A stretch of 64,000 nt of DNA from Clavibacter sp. B3I6 (GTDB taxonomy: Bacteria > Actinomycetota > Actinomycetes > Actinomycetales > Microbacteriaceae): assembly GCF_030816895.1 (NCBI RefSeq), contig NZ_JAUSYL010000001.1, forward strand, positions 744,001 to 808,000, written 5' to 3'. Shown one piece after another: positions 25,057-33,336 of the stretch. The stretch's first letter is position 1; every line of letters starts with the position of its first letter. Both the position numbers and the translations under genes were made by a program. Below the pieces are notes generated by a model that saw nothing but the letters and a program-made list of their open reading frames with translations, had not been told where the DNA came from and ran no database searches.

Positions 25057-26472
25057 ATGACGACCGTCGCGATCTACGCCCGCCAGTCCGAGGACGTGTC
25101 CGAGGGCATTGAGCGTCAGCTCGCGCGCTGCCGTGCGCTCATCCAAGCGCGGGGGTACGACCTCGTGCGCGAGTACCGCGACAACGACACCAGCGCAGCG
25201 AAGGAGCGGGGCGTCGGCACGGCGTGGGCCACGATGCTCGAGGAGCTCGCGAACGGGGTTGCCGAAGTGGTCGTCGCGGTTGACCTCGACCGGCTGCTCA
25301 GGGACACGCGTGATCTGTTCCGACTCATCGACGCCGGCGCGCGCGTGCTCACCGTGGACGGCGAGCTGGATCTCACGACGGCGGATGGCGAGTTCAGGGC
25401 AACGATGCTCGCCGGAATCGCTCGCTTCGAGATCCGTCGCAAGAGCGAGCGCCAGCTCCGGGCGAACCTCGATCGAGCAAGCCGCGGAGAACCGACGGCG
25501 GGCCGCCGTCGGTTCGGATACGAGACCGACGCGGTCACTCCCCGCGAGACCGAAGCCATCGTGGTACGGCGAATGTTCCAGCACGTCGCCGACGGCGGCT
25601 CCCTCCGCTCGCTTGCGCAGCAGCTCAATGACGAGGGCGTGGACCCGGCGCCCGGCCGCGCCGCGTGGCGCCCACTCCGCCTGCGGCACATCCTCACGAA
25701 CCCGCACTACGCCGGCAGCGTCACCCACCTCGGCCGGGTCACCCCCTCCGATACGGTGACGCCGATCGTCACGCCGGAGCTCGCCGCCGAGGTGCAGGCG
25801 ATCCTCGCCGATGCAGCGCGCCGGACCAGCCCGGGCCCCGGCCGGCGCTACCTCATGTCCGGGCTGGCGCGCTGCGGAGTCTGCGGCGCCGGCATGCACT
25901 TCATGCGCGACTACCGATGCAGCGCGTCGACGAGCCACCCGTCGATCACGCGCGACCGCCTCGAGGGGCGCGTCCGCGAGGAGATCGCCCGCGCGCTCCT
26001 CGGCGGCGGCTCGAGCCTCTTCCCCGCGCGCAGCGAGACGAGCACCTTCGCGGCCCTCATGGCCGAGCACCGCCGCAACTCGGACGCCGTCGCCGCGCTC
26101 CTCGCCGACCGCGACGAGGGCCTCGTACCGCCGGCTGCCGCGCGCTCGCGCCTGCTCGCACTGCGTGAGGAGCGTGAGGGCCTCGAGCGTCAGCTCGACG
26201 AGGCGCGAGTCTCGAAGAGCGCGGCGTCGGCGCTTGTGGACGCCGCGCAGACTCTCCTCGCCGAGCTTCCGGCCGAAGGCGCCCCGTACGACGACGTCGC
26301 AGCGGCGCTGCTCGCGCGTTTCGACGAGCTGGACCTCGACCGCCAGCGCGAGATCGTGTCGGCGCTCCTCTACGTGGAGGTGGCGCCGGGGCGCGACCCG
26401 CGCCGCGTGCGCGTCGAGCACCTGCTGGCGCCGGGCCTGAACCCGTGGGAGCACGTCGACGCCGACGACTGA
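25057..26472 (+). CDS. large serine recombinase (integrase)
   Basis: 471 aa, normal for the large serine integrases (about 450-600). N-terminal resolvase fold with VAIYARQSEDVSEG (nucleophile Ser11), the DLDRLLRDTRDL segment and ARFEIRRKSER; recombinase domain (GRRRFGYETD, LTNPHYAGSV); zinc ribbon from about 272 with CGVCG and YRC (the fourth ligand may be His rather than Cys); then the coiled-coil C-terminus (about 320-400). Catalyses integration at attB in dprA and, with an unknown partner, excision. Leaderless start 15 nt right of the attL core. Confidence 0.95.
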   Translation: MTTVAIYARQSEDVSEGIERQLARCRALIQARGYDLVREYRDNDTSAAKERGVGTAWATMLEELANGVAEVVVAVDLDRLLRDTRDLFRLIDAGARVLTVDGELDLTTADGEFRATMLAGIARFEIRRKSERQLRANLDRASRGEPTAGRRRFGYETDAVTPRETEAIVVRRMFQHVADGGSLRSLAQQLNDEGVDPAPGRAAWRPLRLRHILTNPHYAGSVTHLGRVTPSDTVTPIVTPELAAEVQAILADAARRTSPGPGRRYLMSGLARCGVCGAGMHFMRDYRCSASTSHPSITRDRLEGRVREEIARALLGGGSSLFPARSETSTFAALMAEHRRNSDAVAALLADRDEGLVPPAAARSRLLALREEREGLERQLDEARVSKSAASALVDAAQTLLAELPAEGAPYDDVAAALLARFDELDLDRQREIVSALLYVEVAPGRDPRRVRVEHLLAPGLNPWEHVDADD

Positions 26473-26559
26473 CGCCGGCGAGGGCGGTCCGCGGGGTGCG
26501 CGGGCACGGCCCGGAGGGCCTCTTCGGCGTGCTGAGCGTGCCGCAGCGTGGTAATTGGG

Positions 26560-26661
26560 GTGACGAAGTGACGAAACGAACGTCACTTCTACTTCCCCCC
26601 TCGAGAGAGAGAGCTCTCTACGAGGGAAGGGGAAGTGACGTTCGTTTCGTCATCTCGTCAC
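26560..26661. repeat. 102-bp compound inverted repeat after the integrase
   Basis: A perfect 21-bp arm (26569-26589 with 26632-26652) extends outward with 7 of 9 further matches, giving about 30 paired bases, and inward as C/G-rich and AGAGAG/CTCTCT complementarity. Each arm holds its own smaller GTGACG/CGTCAC palindrome, so TGACG occurs six times in both orientations. It lies about 90 bp after the integrase stop. It could be a strong terminator, an operator array or a cis site. Confidence 0.8.
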
Positions 26662-27014
26662 TCTGAGGCCTTCCGAGGCCCTCCTCGTCACCTCCACGAC
26701 ACGCCCGAGCCGCACCCCTTCAAACCGTCTTCGCGCCAGTCCGCGCATTCATCCCGCGCACCGCGCGCACCGCGCACCGAATCCCGCCGTCTGGGCGGCC
26801 CGCCGCCTCGGCGAGCGCCGGCGATCCCGGATCCCTGGCGCTCTCTTCTAGTGAGGCCAGTAGTCCGCGCTCAGCGCGGCTCTGGATGGGCGTCAGGCGC
26901 CGCGCGCGATCCCAAGGATTCCGCGCGGCGTGCGCCTCTCCCCCTCGACCCGCGCCGGCCACGTGCCGGCGCCTCTCTCGTGCCCAATATCCGTCTCTGC
27001 TAGATCGGAGCCCC
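26662..27014. other. non-coding stretch before the phage-like gene block
   Basis: No convincing gene on either strand. It holds two GC hairpins: a 6-bp stem (CCGCGC/GCGCGG, 26867-26881) and an 8-bp stem GCGCCGGC/GCCGGCGC (26952-26972) about 40 bp before the next start. It is likely the control region for the genes that follow. Confidence 0.5.
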
Positions 27015-27203
27015 ATGGCCCCCACCCACGCCCGCACGCGCGAGCACACCTGCGTCCAGTGCGGCCAGACCTTCGACGCCGTCCGCTTCGACGCGCGCAT
27101 GTGCAGCGGCGCGTGCCGACAGGCCCGCTACCGCGAGCGCGACCGCGAGACCGTCCGCGATCTCACCGTCGCCGTCCGCGCACTCCAGCAGCACGCCTCC
27201 TGA
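27015..27203 (+). CDS. small zinc-finger-like phage protein
   Basis: 62 aa. CVQCGQTF and MCSGACRQARYRERDRE give two Cys pairs spaced as in a zinc ribbon, followed by a basic helix. Such small DNA-binding-like proteins are common in actinophages and their satellites. ATG with GGAG 4 nt upstream. Function unknown. Confidence 0.7.
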   Translation: MAPTHARTREHTCVQCGQTFDAVRFDARMCSGACRQARYRERDRETVRDLTVAVRALQQHAS

Positions 27204-27261
27204 TCTCCCTTCTCCTCCGAGCCGTGACCGGCTCGGCCCGCCTCTACTGGAAGAACCCCTC

Positions 27262-27984
27262 ATGACTGACACCAGCTACTCGAAGTACGCATACGCCTCG
27301 TCTGGCCCTGTGCCCGACTACCTCATCGACGCGACTCCCGGCGCTCCAGCGGCGCACGCAACTTTCGCGACCGCGCGCGACGCTCACCTCGCCGCCTCTG
27401 CCGTCAAGGGCGCCGCCGACAGCCGCTTCTCAAGGGCGAAGTACGAGGCCGAGCTCGGCATCGGCACGACGCAGACCCAGGACGACGCCCTCGTCGAGTC
27501 ACGCACGGCGTCAACCGCTGCGGCGAGCGCCGAGCGCGACTTCAAGGCGGCGCAGGCGAAGCTCGAGGACCTCCTCAGCGGCAAGTCGCTGAGCGACAGC
27601 CAGCTCGCCGCGCGTCAGAGTGTCATCGCCGGCGTCGTCCTCGACACGCACGACGAGGCAGTCGACGCCCTCGCGGCCCTTCGCCAGGCGCTCACCGACC
27701 GACGACGAGCTCATCGCTACGACGGCGTCGGCGCCGGCAGCTACTCCCCCGAGGTCGAGCTCCTGCTCGAGTGCCGCCGCGCCGGCCTTGATGACGCGGC
27801 GACCGACGCGCGCTTCCGCGAGGCCGGCTACAACCCGCCCCGCGGCGGCCAGGTCACCGAGCGCATCGAGCATGGCGGCCGGAAGGACGTGACCCTCGAC
27901 GAGGCCCTCGACGTCGTCGCTCGCAGCCTCGCCCAGATCCCGCTCCGCCAGCTGCGCGCCGTGCGCGACGGCGCCGCCCAGTGA
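27262..27984 (+). CDS. unknown phage-like protein
   Basis: 240 aa, not recognised. Tyr/Ser-rich N-terminus (about 1-30), then a long Ala/Asp/Glu helical region likely to form a coiled coil (about 60-160), and a C-terminal DEALDVVARSLAQIPLRQL helix. No TM or signal peptide. ATG with GGAAGAAC upstream. It is the first gene of a tightly overlapping series: its stop overlaps the next GTG as GTGA. Confidence 0.6.
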   Translation: MTDTSYSKYAYASSGPVPDYLIDATPGAPAAHATFATARDAHLAASAVKGAADSRFSRAKYEAELGIGTTQTQDDALVESRTASTAAASAERDFKAAQAKLEDLLSGKSLSDSQLAARQSVIAGVVLDTHDEAVDALAALRQALTDRRRAHRYDGVGAGSYSPEVELLLECRRAGLDDAATDARFREAGYNPPRGGQVTERIEHGGRKDVTLDEALDVVARSLAQIPLRQLRAVRDGAAQ

Positions 27985-28235
27985 AGCGCGAGGACCTCGA
28001 GGCCCTCGTCCGCGACGTCGTAGCGGCCTCACCCGAGGGGCCGCTCGAAGATCAGCACCCCGGCTTCCAGCGCATGGTCGCGAGGTGGGCTGCCGAGGAG
28101 TCCGAGCGGACCGGCCGAGAGGTCACACCCGAGGACTACTACGCCCGAGGACGTGCGGCACACGACGCCGAGGTCGGCACGCCCGAGGACGCCGAGGCGA
28201 CTGATGCGATCGTCGCGGCAGCCCGACGTGGCTGA
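27981..28235 (+). CDS. small acidic protein, unknown
   Basis: 84 aa, helical and acidic, with ESERTGREVTPEDYYARGRAAHD near the centre (a stretch typical of small phage proteins). GTG start overlaps the previous stop as GTGA. Its own stop overlaps the following GTG gene by 8 nt. Confidence 0.6.
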   Translation: MKREDLEALVRDVVAASPEGPLEDQHPGFQRMVARWAAEESERTGREVTPEDYYARGRAAHDAEVGTPEDAEATDAIVAAARRG

Positions 28236-28422
28236 CGCCGAGGCCACGCACGGCACCGTCGGCGACGGCGCGCAGCGCGTCCACTTCGTCGCAGCCGTCC
28301 TCGCCGACGGCACGCAGCGTGAGGGCGTCGGCGACCTCCTCCCCTGGGTTGACGCCGCCGACGTCCCCGCGCCGCGCGCTCCGGCGGCGCCGCAGCCACG
28401 TCGTCGAGCTCGCGGGTTCTGA
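28228..28422 (+). CDS. small protein, unknown
   Basis: 64 aa from GTG 28228. The body reads RVHFVAAVLADGTQREGVGDLLPWVDAAD and ends in an Ala/Pro/Arg tail. Placement in the overlapping series supports it; otherwise little can be said. The reported frame also opens further upstream, but that part is a shadow of the preceding gene. Confidence 0.45.
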   Translation: MADAEATHGTVGDGAQRVHFVAAVLADGTQREGVGDLLPWVDAADVPAPRAPAAPQPRRRARGF

Positions 28423-29043
28423 CCGACACCGAGCAGGGCGCCCCTCGCGGCGCTCTTCACAGGTGAGCGCGACCTCGACGAGGTCGCGCATGCACACGAC
28501 TGGCGCCCGGGCGACACCCGCGCGCTGCCGCCCAGGAAGCGGCTCATCATGTTCCAGAGCATCCCCGAGGACCCTCGCACCCACAGCGACCCGCGAGCGT
28601 CGCTGACACCGACCGAGCTGGCTGCCGCCCGCGGCCGTGCAGCTGTGGCGGTCAACGGCCACCTCGTCGCCTTCACAGCGGACCCGCCCACCGGGCACCC
28701 GGGCAACGTGCCCCGGGGGCTCCTCTGGGGCGTGACGCTGAGCGAGTACAAGGCCCTCACTCCGCTCGGGCGCGCCGCCGCCCTGCGTGAGCGCGTCGAG
28801 ATCCAGGAGGCCGAACGCATCCTCGAGCGGCGGCGCCCCGCAACCCTTGCTCCGGCGCCGAAGAGCCCTGCCGTCGATGAGCCTCCCGCGCGTGCGACCA
28901 CGACACCCGCCGTTGTCCGCGGCGTGCGCTGGTTCGTGTCCTGCGCCCGTGGCTGCGGCACGATGGTGCCGACCAATGGCCCTAGGCCCGTGATCCGCAA
29001 GTGCGCCGGCGGCAGCTGCATCCCGAAGGCAGCGAAGAAGTGA
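28419..29043 (+). pseudogene. frameshifted phage-like gene with an eroded start
   Basis: The intact part from ATG 28549 encodes 164 aa ending in a Cys motif (SCARGCG, CAGGSC). Coding continues upstream in the same frame (TGERDLDEVAHAHDWRPGD) without a start codon. Removing one C from the run at 28441-28444 joins it to TDTEQGA beginning at CTG 28419, whose CTGA overlap with the previous stop mirrors the GTGA overlaps of its neighbours. The ancestor was probably 207 aa. A shorter working protein from 28549 cannot be excluded. Confidence 0.6.
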
Positions 29044-29303
29044 CCGCGCTCGACAGTCCCGCGGCTGCCGTCGCCGCAGCTGCGGCGGAGTACGACGACG
29101 GCGAGGGCCTGCTCACGGCCGCCGCGCTCGAGCGCCTCGCCGCGTGGCAGGCGACGGCCGGGAAGGCGTGTCTCCTCTGCGAGCGCACGCTCCCGGCCTC
29201 GGCGTACGGCGCCGACGGGCGCGCCGCTGACGGCCTCGAGACCCGATGCCGTGAGTGCCTGGCCCAGCGCCGCCGCGAGCAGCGCCGGGCGGTGGCCTCG
29301 TGA
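29040..29303 (+). CDS. small double-CxxC (zinc ribbon) phage protein
   Basis: 87 aa. CLLCERTLPASAY and RCRECLAQRRREQRR form a CxxC...CxxC zinc site with a basic tail, resembling small zinc proteins and HNH/recombination endonuclease VII-type ribbons of actinophages; no HNH histidine pair is visible. GTG start overlaps the previous stop as GTGA. Confidence 0.65.
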   Translation: MTALDSPAAAVAAAAAEYDDGEGLLTAAALERLAAWQATAGKACLLCERTLPASAYGADGRAADGLETRCRECLAQRRREQRRAVAS

Positions 29304-29611
29304 GCGGCCCGCTGGCGGGTACCCCCGTCCTCGAGCGCTTCGTGACAGCGGCCCTGTCGCTCGCTGCCGTGCGAGAGGGCGCCTCGGTCATCCAGTGGCA
29401 GGCCTCACCTCGCGTGCAGTCGGTGAACCTCGGCGTGCAGGTGTCGGGCATTCCGGACCCTGTCTTCGCGACGGTCGCGGACGAGCGCCGCCTCGCGCTT
29501 CGAGAGCAGATGGTCGAGAGCGACCGCCTGCTCGAGCAGGCAGTCGACCTCCTCGTCGCGTCGCGTCTCGTCCTGCGGGACGCGATGGGGCACGAGTACG
29601 AGGGCGAGTAG
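29300..29611 (+). CDS. phage-like protein, unknown
   Basis: 103 aa, predicted mixed beta then helical (REQMVESDRLLEQAVDLLVASRLVLRDAM). Similar proteins occur in early regions of actinophages by my recollection, but no family name is claimed. GTG start overlaps the previous stop as GTGA. Last gene of the overlapping series. Confidence 0.6.
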   Translation: MSGPLAGTPVLERFVTAALSLAAVREGASVIQWQASPRVQSVNLGVQVSGIPDPVFATVADERRLALREQMVESDRLLEQAVDLLVASRLVLRDAMGHEYEGE

Positions 29612-29663
29612 CCCGACGCCCTTCGAAGGGCTCCACGCTCGGATGCTTCGCCAACGCGGGCAC

Positions 29664-29708
29664 CCCCACTCCGGCCGGTCGCCCCGCTGCGTCGCGGCCG
29701 GGGTGGGG
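29664..29708. terminator. hairpin after the phage-like gene block
   Basis: 13-bp stem with one G-T type mismatch (29664-29676 with 29696-29708), loop 19 nt, followed by a smaller CCCCTT/AAGGGG dyad. It probably ends the block upstream of the tail-type genes. Confidence 0.5.
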
Positions 29709-29865
29709 CATACCCCTTAAAGGGGGCATCGCCCTCGCCCGAGACGGCATAGCGCCTCTCTGTGCGCGCAAGTCTGAGGGTTTGAACAAACAACGAGCAT
29801 CTTTCCTCCTCTCGGCCCTCTCCGCACTCGCGGAGGCGGCCTTCGTCATTTAAGGACCCCTCCTC

Positions 29866-29967
29866 ATGCCCCAGATCACCCACGCCGGCGTCTCCTACGC
29901 GCTCCGCCCGGACGCCGAGTGGCGCTCCGACGCCGACGGCTACGCCCGCCTGACCCTGGAGGCCTGA
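29866..29967 (+). CDS. 33-aa phage-like peptide
   Basis: Starts MPQITHAGVSYALRPD at ATG 29866, 9 nt after an AAGGA site, and ends 3 nt before the tail-fibre-like ATG. Too short for family assignment; its position just before a tail-fibre gene is its main support. Confidence 0.45.
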   Translation: MPQITHAGVSYALRPDAEWRSDADGYARLTLEA

Positions 29968-29970
29968 CCA

Positions 29971-31676
29971 ATGGCAGCTACCGACCTGTCCGCCGTTCGC
30001 CTCATCACCCCCGAGCAGGTTGCAGAGCGCCACCCGACGCGCACCGAGCTCGCTTCGGCGCTCGGTGCAAAGGCCGACGTGTCGGCGCTGACGGCTGCTT
30101 TAGGCCTCGTCCCGAAGCTCGATGCAGCCGGCAAGATCCAGCCGCAGTACCTCTCGAGCGAGCCGGGAAAGGCGACGGCCGGCGTCGCCTGCTTCGGCGA
30201 CTCGATGACCCGCGGTCTCGGCGGGACCGCGTCGACGTACCCCGCCACCCTCGACAGCCTCATCCCCGTCGACGTCCTCAACTACGGGGTCGACAGCCAG
30301 TTCACGTCCGAGATCGCCCTCCGCAACGGCGGGCTCGACGTGTTCGTGACCGTCGAGGGGGCAGCATCCCCGCGTCCGGATCCGTGGCCGTCACCGTCCT
30401 CGCGGGAAGCCCGTGGCGCAACGGATCCGTCTGGACGTTCCCCGGCTCGCTCGCGGGCATCAAGGGGGTGCTCACGAAGAGCGCCGCCGACGCTTGGACG
30501 TTCGCGCGGACCACGGCCGGGACGGCGACCGTCGTGCCGGCGGAGACGAAGTTCGTGTCGGCGCAGCAGGCGGGCGCCGGCGTGGGTCGCATCATCTGGG
30601 CCGGCCGGAACAACCCGACACTGCCCCGCCCCGCGGCGGACGTCCGCGCCATGGCGGCCGAGGCGCAGCGCGTCGGCGCCCCGTACATGATCTTCCCGAT
30701 CTTCAACACCCGAGCCGAGGTCGCAGGCAGCGCCGGGTACGCCAACGTCATGGCGACCAACGCGGAGTACGCGAAGGACCCGAACTTCTACGACATGCGC
30801 GGGTACATCATCCGGAACGGCCTGGCGGACGCGGGCCTGACAGCAACGGCCGCCGACACGGCCGCCATTGCGGAGGACTGCATCCCGCCGTCCCTCTCGT
30901 CCGACGGGACCCACATGAACGCGGCCGGCTACGCCGTGATCGGTAAGCGTGCGGCGGCAGTCAGCGCCGCCCGCGGCTGGTACGCCGCCGCGGTGGTCAC
31001 GCCCGCACCCATCCCGGTCGTCGGGCCCGCCCGACCCGCGGATGCACTCCGGCGCTACATCGCAGCGTCCACAACGGGCGGAGATGGCGCCTCCGTCACG
31101 ACCGTCGCCAACGAAGGGACCGCGACCGGCGCGGCCGTCTCCCAGAGCGGCGCGCCGACCAAGCGCGTAACCCCGACGCGGACGTACCTCGAGTTCGACG
31201 GCGTCGACGACTGGATGCGACCCGTCGAGAGCGACGCGGCCATTGGCACCGGCGCGTTCACGATCTACGGCGTGGCCCGGTTCCGAGGTGTCCCGACCAC
31301 GGGGAATTGGCCCGTGGTCGCCGGCAACTTCGGTGGGCAGGCCGCGCTCTCCGTGTCGCCGACGCCCGCGCTCGTGGCGTTCCGCGACACGTTCCTCATC
31401 GCGGACGCCCTCGTCCCCGGCACCACGTGGCACGCGTTCGTCGCCGTGTTCGACGGGGCATCGACCGTGATTCGCATGGACAACCTTGCGGAGAAGACCG
31501 GGACCACCGGCACGGCGGCGCCCGCCCGCATGGAGGTCGGACGCAACACCAACTCATCGGGGTTCGCGCAGATCGACCTCGCGGAGTGGGGCTCCTACAG
31601 TCGGGCGCTCACTGCGGCGGAGCGTGCTGAGCTCGTGACGGCTCTCACGTTCGCGCACAAGCTCGGCGCCGCCTGA
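29971..31676 (+). pseudogene. tail-fibre-like SGNH hydrolase / LamG protein, frameshifted
   Basis: N-terminus typical of phage tail proteins (LITPEQVAERHPTRTELASA, PKLDAAGKIQPQYL), then an SGNH esterase domain: CFGDSMTRGLG with Ser78, IIWAGRNN and SSDGTHMNAAGY with the Asp/His pair. The C-terminal about 200 aa is a LamG/concanavalin-like sandwich (YLEFDGVDDWM ... AEWGSYSRALTAAE). The frame breaks in the G5 run at 30357-30361; one added G restores 568 aa. It would bind and deacylate host surface glycans if intact. A sequencing error or programmed slippage is also possible. Confidence 0.8.
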
Positions 31677-31690
31677 GCCGGCATGTGAAC

Positions 31691-31730
31691 GGCCCCCTGA
31701 GCGTCCCCATTGCGGGGCACCCAGGGGGCC
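31691..31730. terminator. bidirectional terminator
   Basis: Outer stem GGCCCCCTG/CAGGGGGCC with a nested TCCCC/GGGGC stem, between the convergent stops at 31676 and 31773. Similar in sequence to the hairpin at 32681-32718. Confidence 0.75.
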
Positions 31731-31772
31731 TAGTCGACTATCTCGGCGTCCTCAAGGGCAACCACCCGCAGC

Positions 31773-32648
31773 CTAGAAACCAGCGTCGGTGAGTGAGCTG
31801 ATCATGACGTCAGCCCACACCCGGTATCCGTCCGCGTTCGGGTGGATCATGGTCGGCTCATCCATGAGCGGGTCGACGTTCCCCGTCGCCTGGATCGCAT
31901 CGAAGACCGGAATCGACGCGAAGTTGTGGTTGCCCGCCCACGTCGCCATCGCCTTCACGTTCTCGACCTGAGTCGCCTTCAGCGGCGATCGTGAGTGGTC
32001 AGGGTTCTGCTTCAGGTACACGACGGCCGCGTTCGGGTACTGCGCGGCGGCGTCCTCCATGAACGAGCCGACGTTGGGCACGATCGCGCCCCGCTTCTCG
32101 GTGTGTCCGAAGTTCACGAACACGATGTCGACGGTCGCCGGGTCGATAGGTGCCATCGCTGCCTGGTGCTCGCGAGCGAACGCGACATCGCGGCCCGGAG
32201 ACGAAGCGTTCCACACGGTGACGGGCGCGGAGTCCCCATCGCGCAACTCCCAAACGCCTGCGTACTGGGTAGCGTCGCGATCCCAGGGGTGCAGCACAAC
32301 CGGGCGATCGTGCTGCTCACCAAGCCACTGCGGGACCAGAACCTGCCATCCAGCCGCGGACACCCCCGTGGAATCTCCGAAGACGAGCACCGTGAACTCA
32401 CGGCCCGAGTCAGCAAGGCGCGGTGCAATTTCGGCGAGCTGGCGCTGCGGTGGCGCTGGCGGCGGAGGTGTGCGTGTCGGCCACGGCTTCGGCTCGTACG
32501 ACGCCGCAGCCTGCGGGTCGGTCCGTGTCTGCTGGAGCGCCGTCACGCTGAGTACGATCGCGGCGATCGCCACCACGGCGACCACGGCTCCGACGATCCA
32601 GCCGCGCCGGCCAAGTTGTCCCCGCGACTTCGTCCTGCGTCTGCTCAC
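31773..32648 (-). CDS. membrane-anchored SGNH/GDSL hydrolase
   Basis: 291 aa. Basic N-terminus, one TM anchor (about 17-38), a Pro-rich linker (about 54-70), then an SGNH fold: VLVFGDSTGVS (Ser93), FVNFGHTEKRG as block III and DEPTMIHPNADGYRVW with the catalytic His near 271. It should face the outside and act on cell-envelope acyl or carbohydrate esters. It has its own promoter and is bracketed by hairpins, the layout of a phage moron (a gene expressed from the lysogen). GTG start. Confidence 0.85.
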   Translation of the reverse strand: MSRRRTKSRGQLGRRGWIVGAVVAVVAIAAIVLSVTALQQTRTDPQAAASYEPKPWPTRTPPPPAPPQRQLAEIAPRLADSGREFTVLVFGDSTGVSAAGWQVLVPQWLGEQHDRPVVLHPWDRDATQYAGVWELRDGDSAPVTVWNASSPGRDVAFAREHQAAMAPIDPATVDIVFVNFGHTEKRGAIVPNVGSFMEDAAAQYPNAAVVYLKQNPDHSRSPLKATQVENVKAMATWAGNHNFASIPVFDAIQATGNVDPLMDEPTMIHPNADGYRVWADVMISSLTDAGF

Positions 32649-32656
32649 GAGCGCTG

Positions 32657-32662
32657 AGCCTA
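32657..32662 (-). promoter_or_regulatory. near-leaderless -10 of the SGNH hydrolase
   Basis: TAGGCT on the minus strand, 8 nt before the GTG at 32648. No ribosome binding site. Confidence 0.5.
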
Positions 32663-32680
32663 TAGCCGAGCGGCGACCAT

Positions 32681-32718
32681 GCCCCCTGAGCCCCCCATGA
32701 CGGGGGTGCCCGGGGGGC
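32681..32718 (-). terminator. terminator-like hairpin
   Basis: Outer GCCCCC/GGGGGC and inner CCCCC/GGGGG stems, directly after the stop of the pseudogene that ends at 32718 and before the SGNH promoter. Shares CCCCCTGAGC with the hairpin at 31691. Confidence 0.55.
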
Positions 32719-32990
32719 TATTCGTCGTGTTCGGCCCAGTCCTCGTCGATGCCGGGCGGCCACGACTCGCGCCGCCACGGCGTCCACGTCGACTCCGGCA
32801 TCGTGTCGCGGTGCTCAGCCCACCACGCGTACGCAGCATCGGGGGGAGGGGAACGGGCCGTACGAGCTCCGCGGGGTGTTCACCGACGAGTTCCACCCCC
32901 TCGATATGCAGCGTCATCGTGGTGAGGTTCCGCTTCGAGCGGAGCGTTCGCGCATCGTCGCGGATGGCGGCGCTCCCGCGGGTCTAAAAC
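32718..32990 (-). pseudogene. decayed copy of the small WW-EHR family protein
   Basis: Conceptual pieces AAIRDDARTL, GWNSS...SSYGPF, then DAAYAWWAEHRDTMPES and PPGIDEDWAEHDE lie in different frames and align with the intact gene at 34163-34486 (AAIRDESRPL, GWTLTVRNV, SYGPF, AAAAWWSEHRRALPE). Two one-base insertions in G/C runs (at about 32896-32900 and 32840-32845) explain the breaks, and a stop interrupts the N-terminal part. Function of the family unknown. Confidence 0.65.
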
Positions 32991-33096
32991 GTCCGGTGGA
33001 CAACCTGCTTATCACCAGCATCTAGGACACGGCCTCGACGGGCCGTGCCCCGCCTCCGCGACCCGCGCCACTGGCGCCGTCGTCATGCCGCACGAC

Positions 33097-33204
33097 GTTA
33101 TCGGCATCGTCCGCGCCGCGGAGTCGGCAACGCAGCGCGATGCTCGAGCCATCACTCGAACGCATCCTCCGCGCCGCTGAAGGGCCCGTGCGATCCATCG
33201 ACGA
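33097..33204 (-). pseudogene. second decayed copy of the WW-EHR family (nonsense mutation)
   Basis: The minus strand reads DGSHGPFSGAEDAFE, then TGA, then WLEHRAALPTPRRGR, matching SYGPFGSAEAAAAWWSEHRRALPEP of the intact copy with one Trp codon changed to TGA. It is joined to a macrodomain remnant upstream and has no start. Confidence 0.6.
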
Positions 33205-33326
33205 GCCGCGGCTGCCGCCACGCGCGCCGCGTCGTCGACGGGCCAGCCGTAGATCCCGGCCGAGACCGCGGGGAAGGCCACGCTGCGGACACCGAGGCCG
33301 GCCGTAGCCCGCCGTACGCTTGGCTA
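33205..33326 (-). pseudogene. macrodomain (ADP-ribose binding) remnant
   Basis: About 35 codons reading GLGVRSVAFPAVSAGIYGWP then VDDAARVAA, the highly conserved C-terminal macrodomain motif (AFPAISTGIYG-PxxxAA). A stop lies just upstream and no N-terminal two-thirds of the domain is present, so it is a fragment. Confidence 0.65.
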
Positions 33327-33330
33327 GCAT
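33325..33330 (+). promoter_or_regulatory. leaderless -10
   Basis: TAGCAT, exactly 6 nt before the ATG at 33337. Confidence 0.5.
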
Positions 33331-33336
33331 TCAGCC

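Noticed and set aside
26720..27100. 126-aa minus-strand frame in the non-coding stretch
   Set aside because: No ribosome site, no plausible domain, overlaps the start of a better-supported zinc-finger gene and two hairpins.
30282..31433. 383-aa minus-strand frame opposite the tail-fibre-like gene
   Set aside because: Arg/Gly/Ala-rich shadow; the plus strand carries clear SGNH and LamG motifs.
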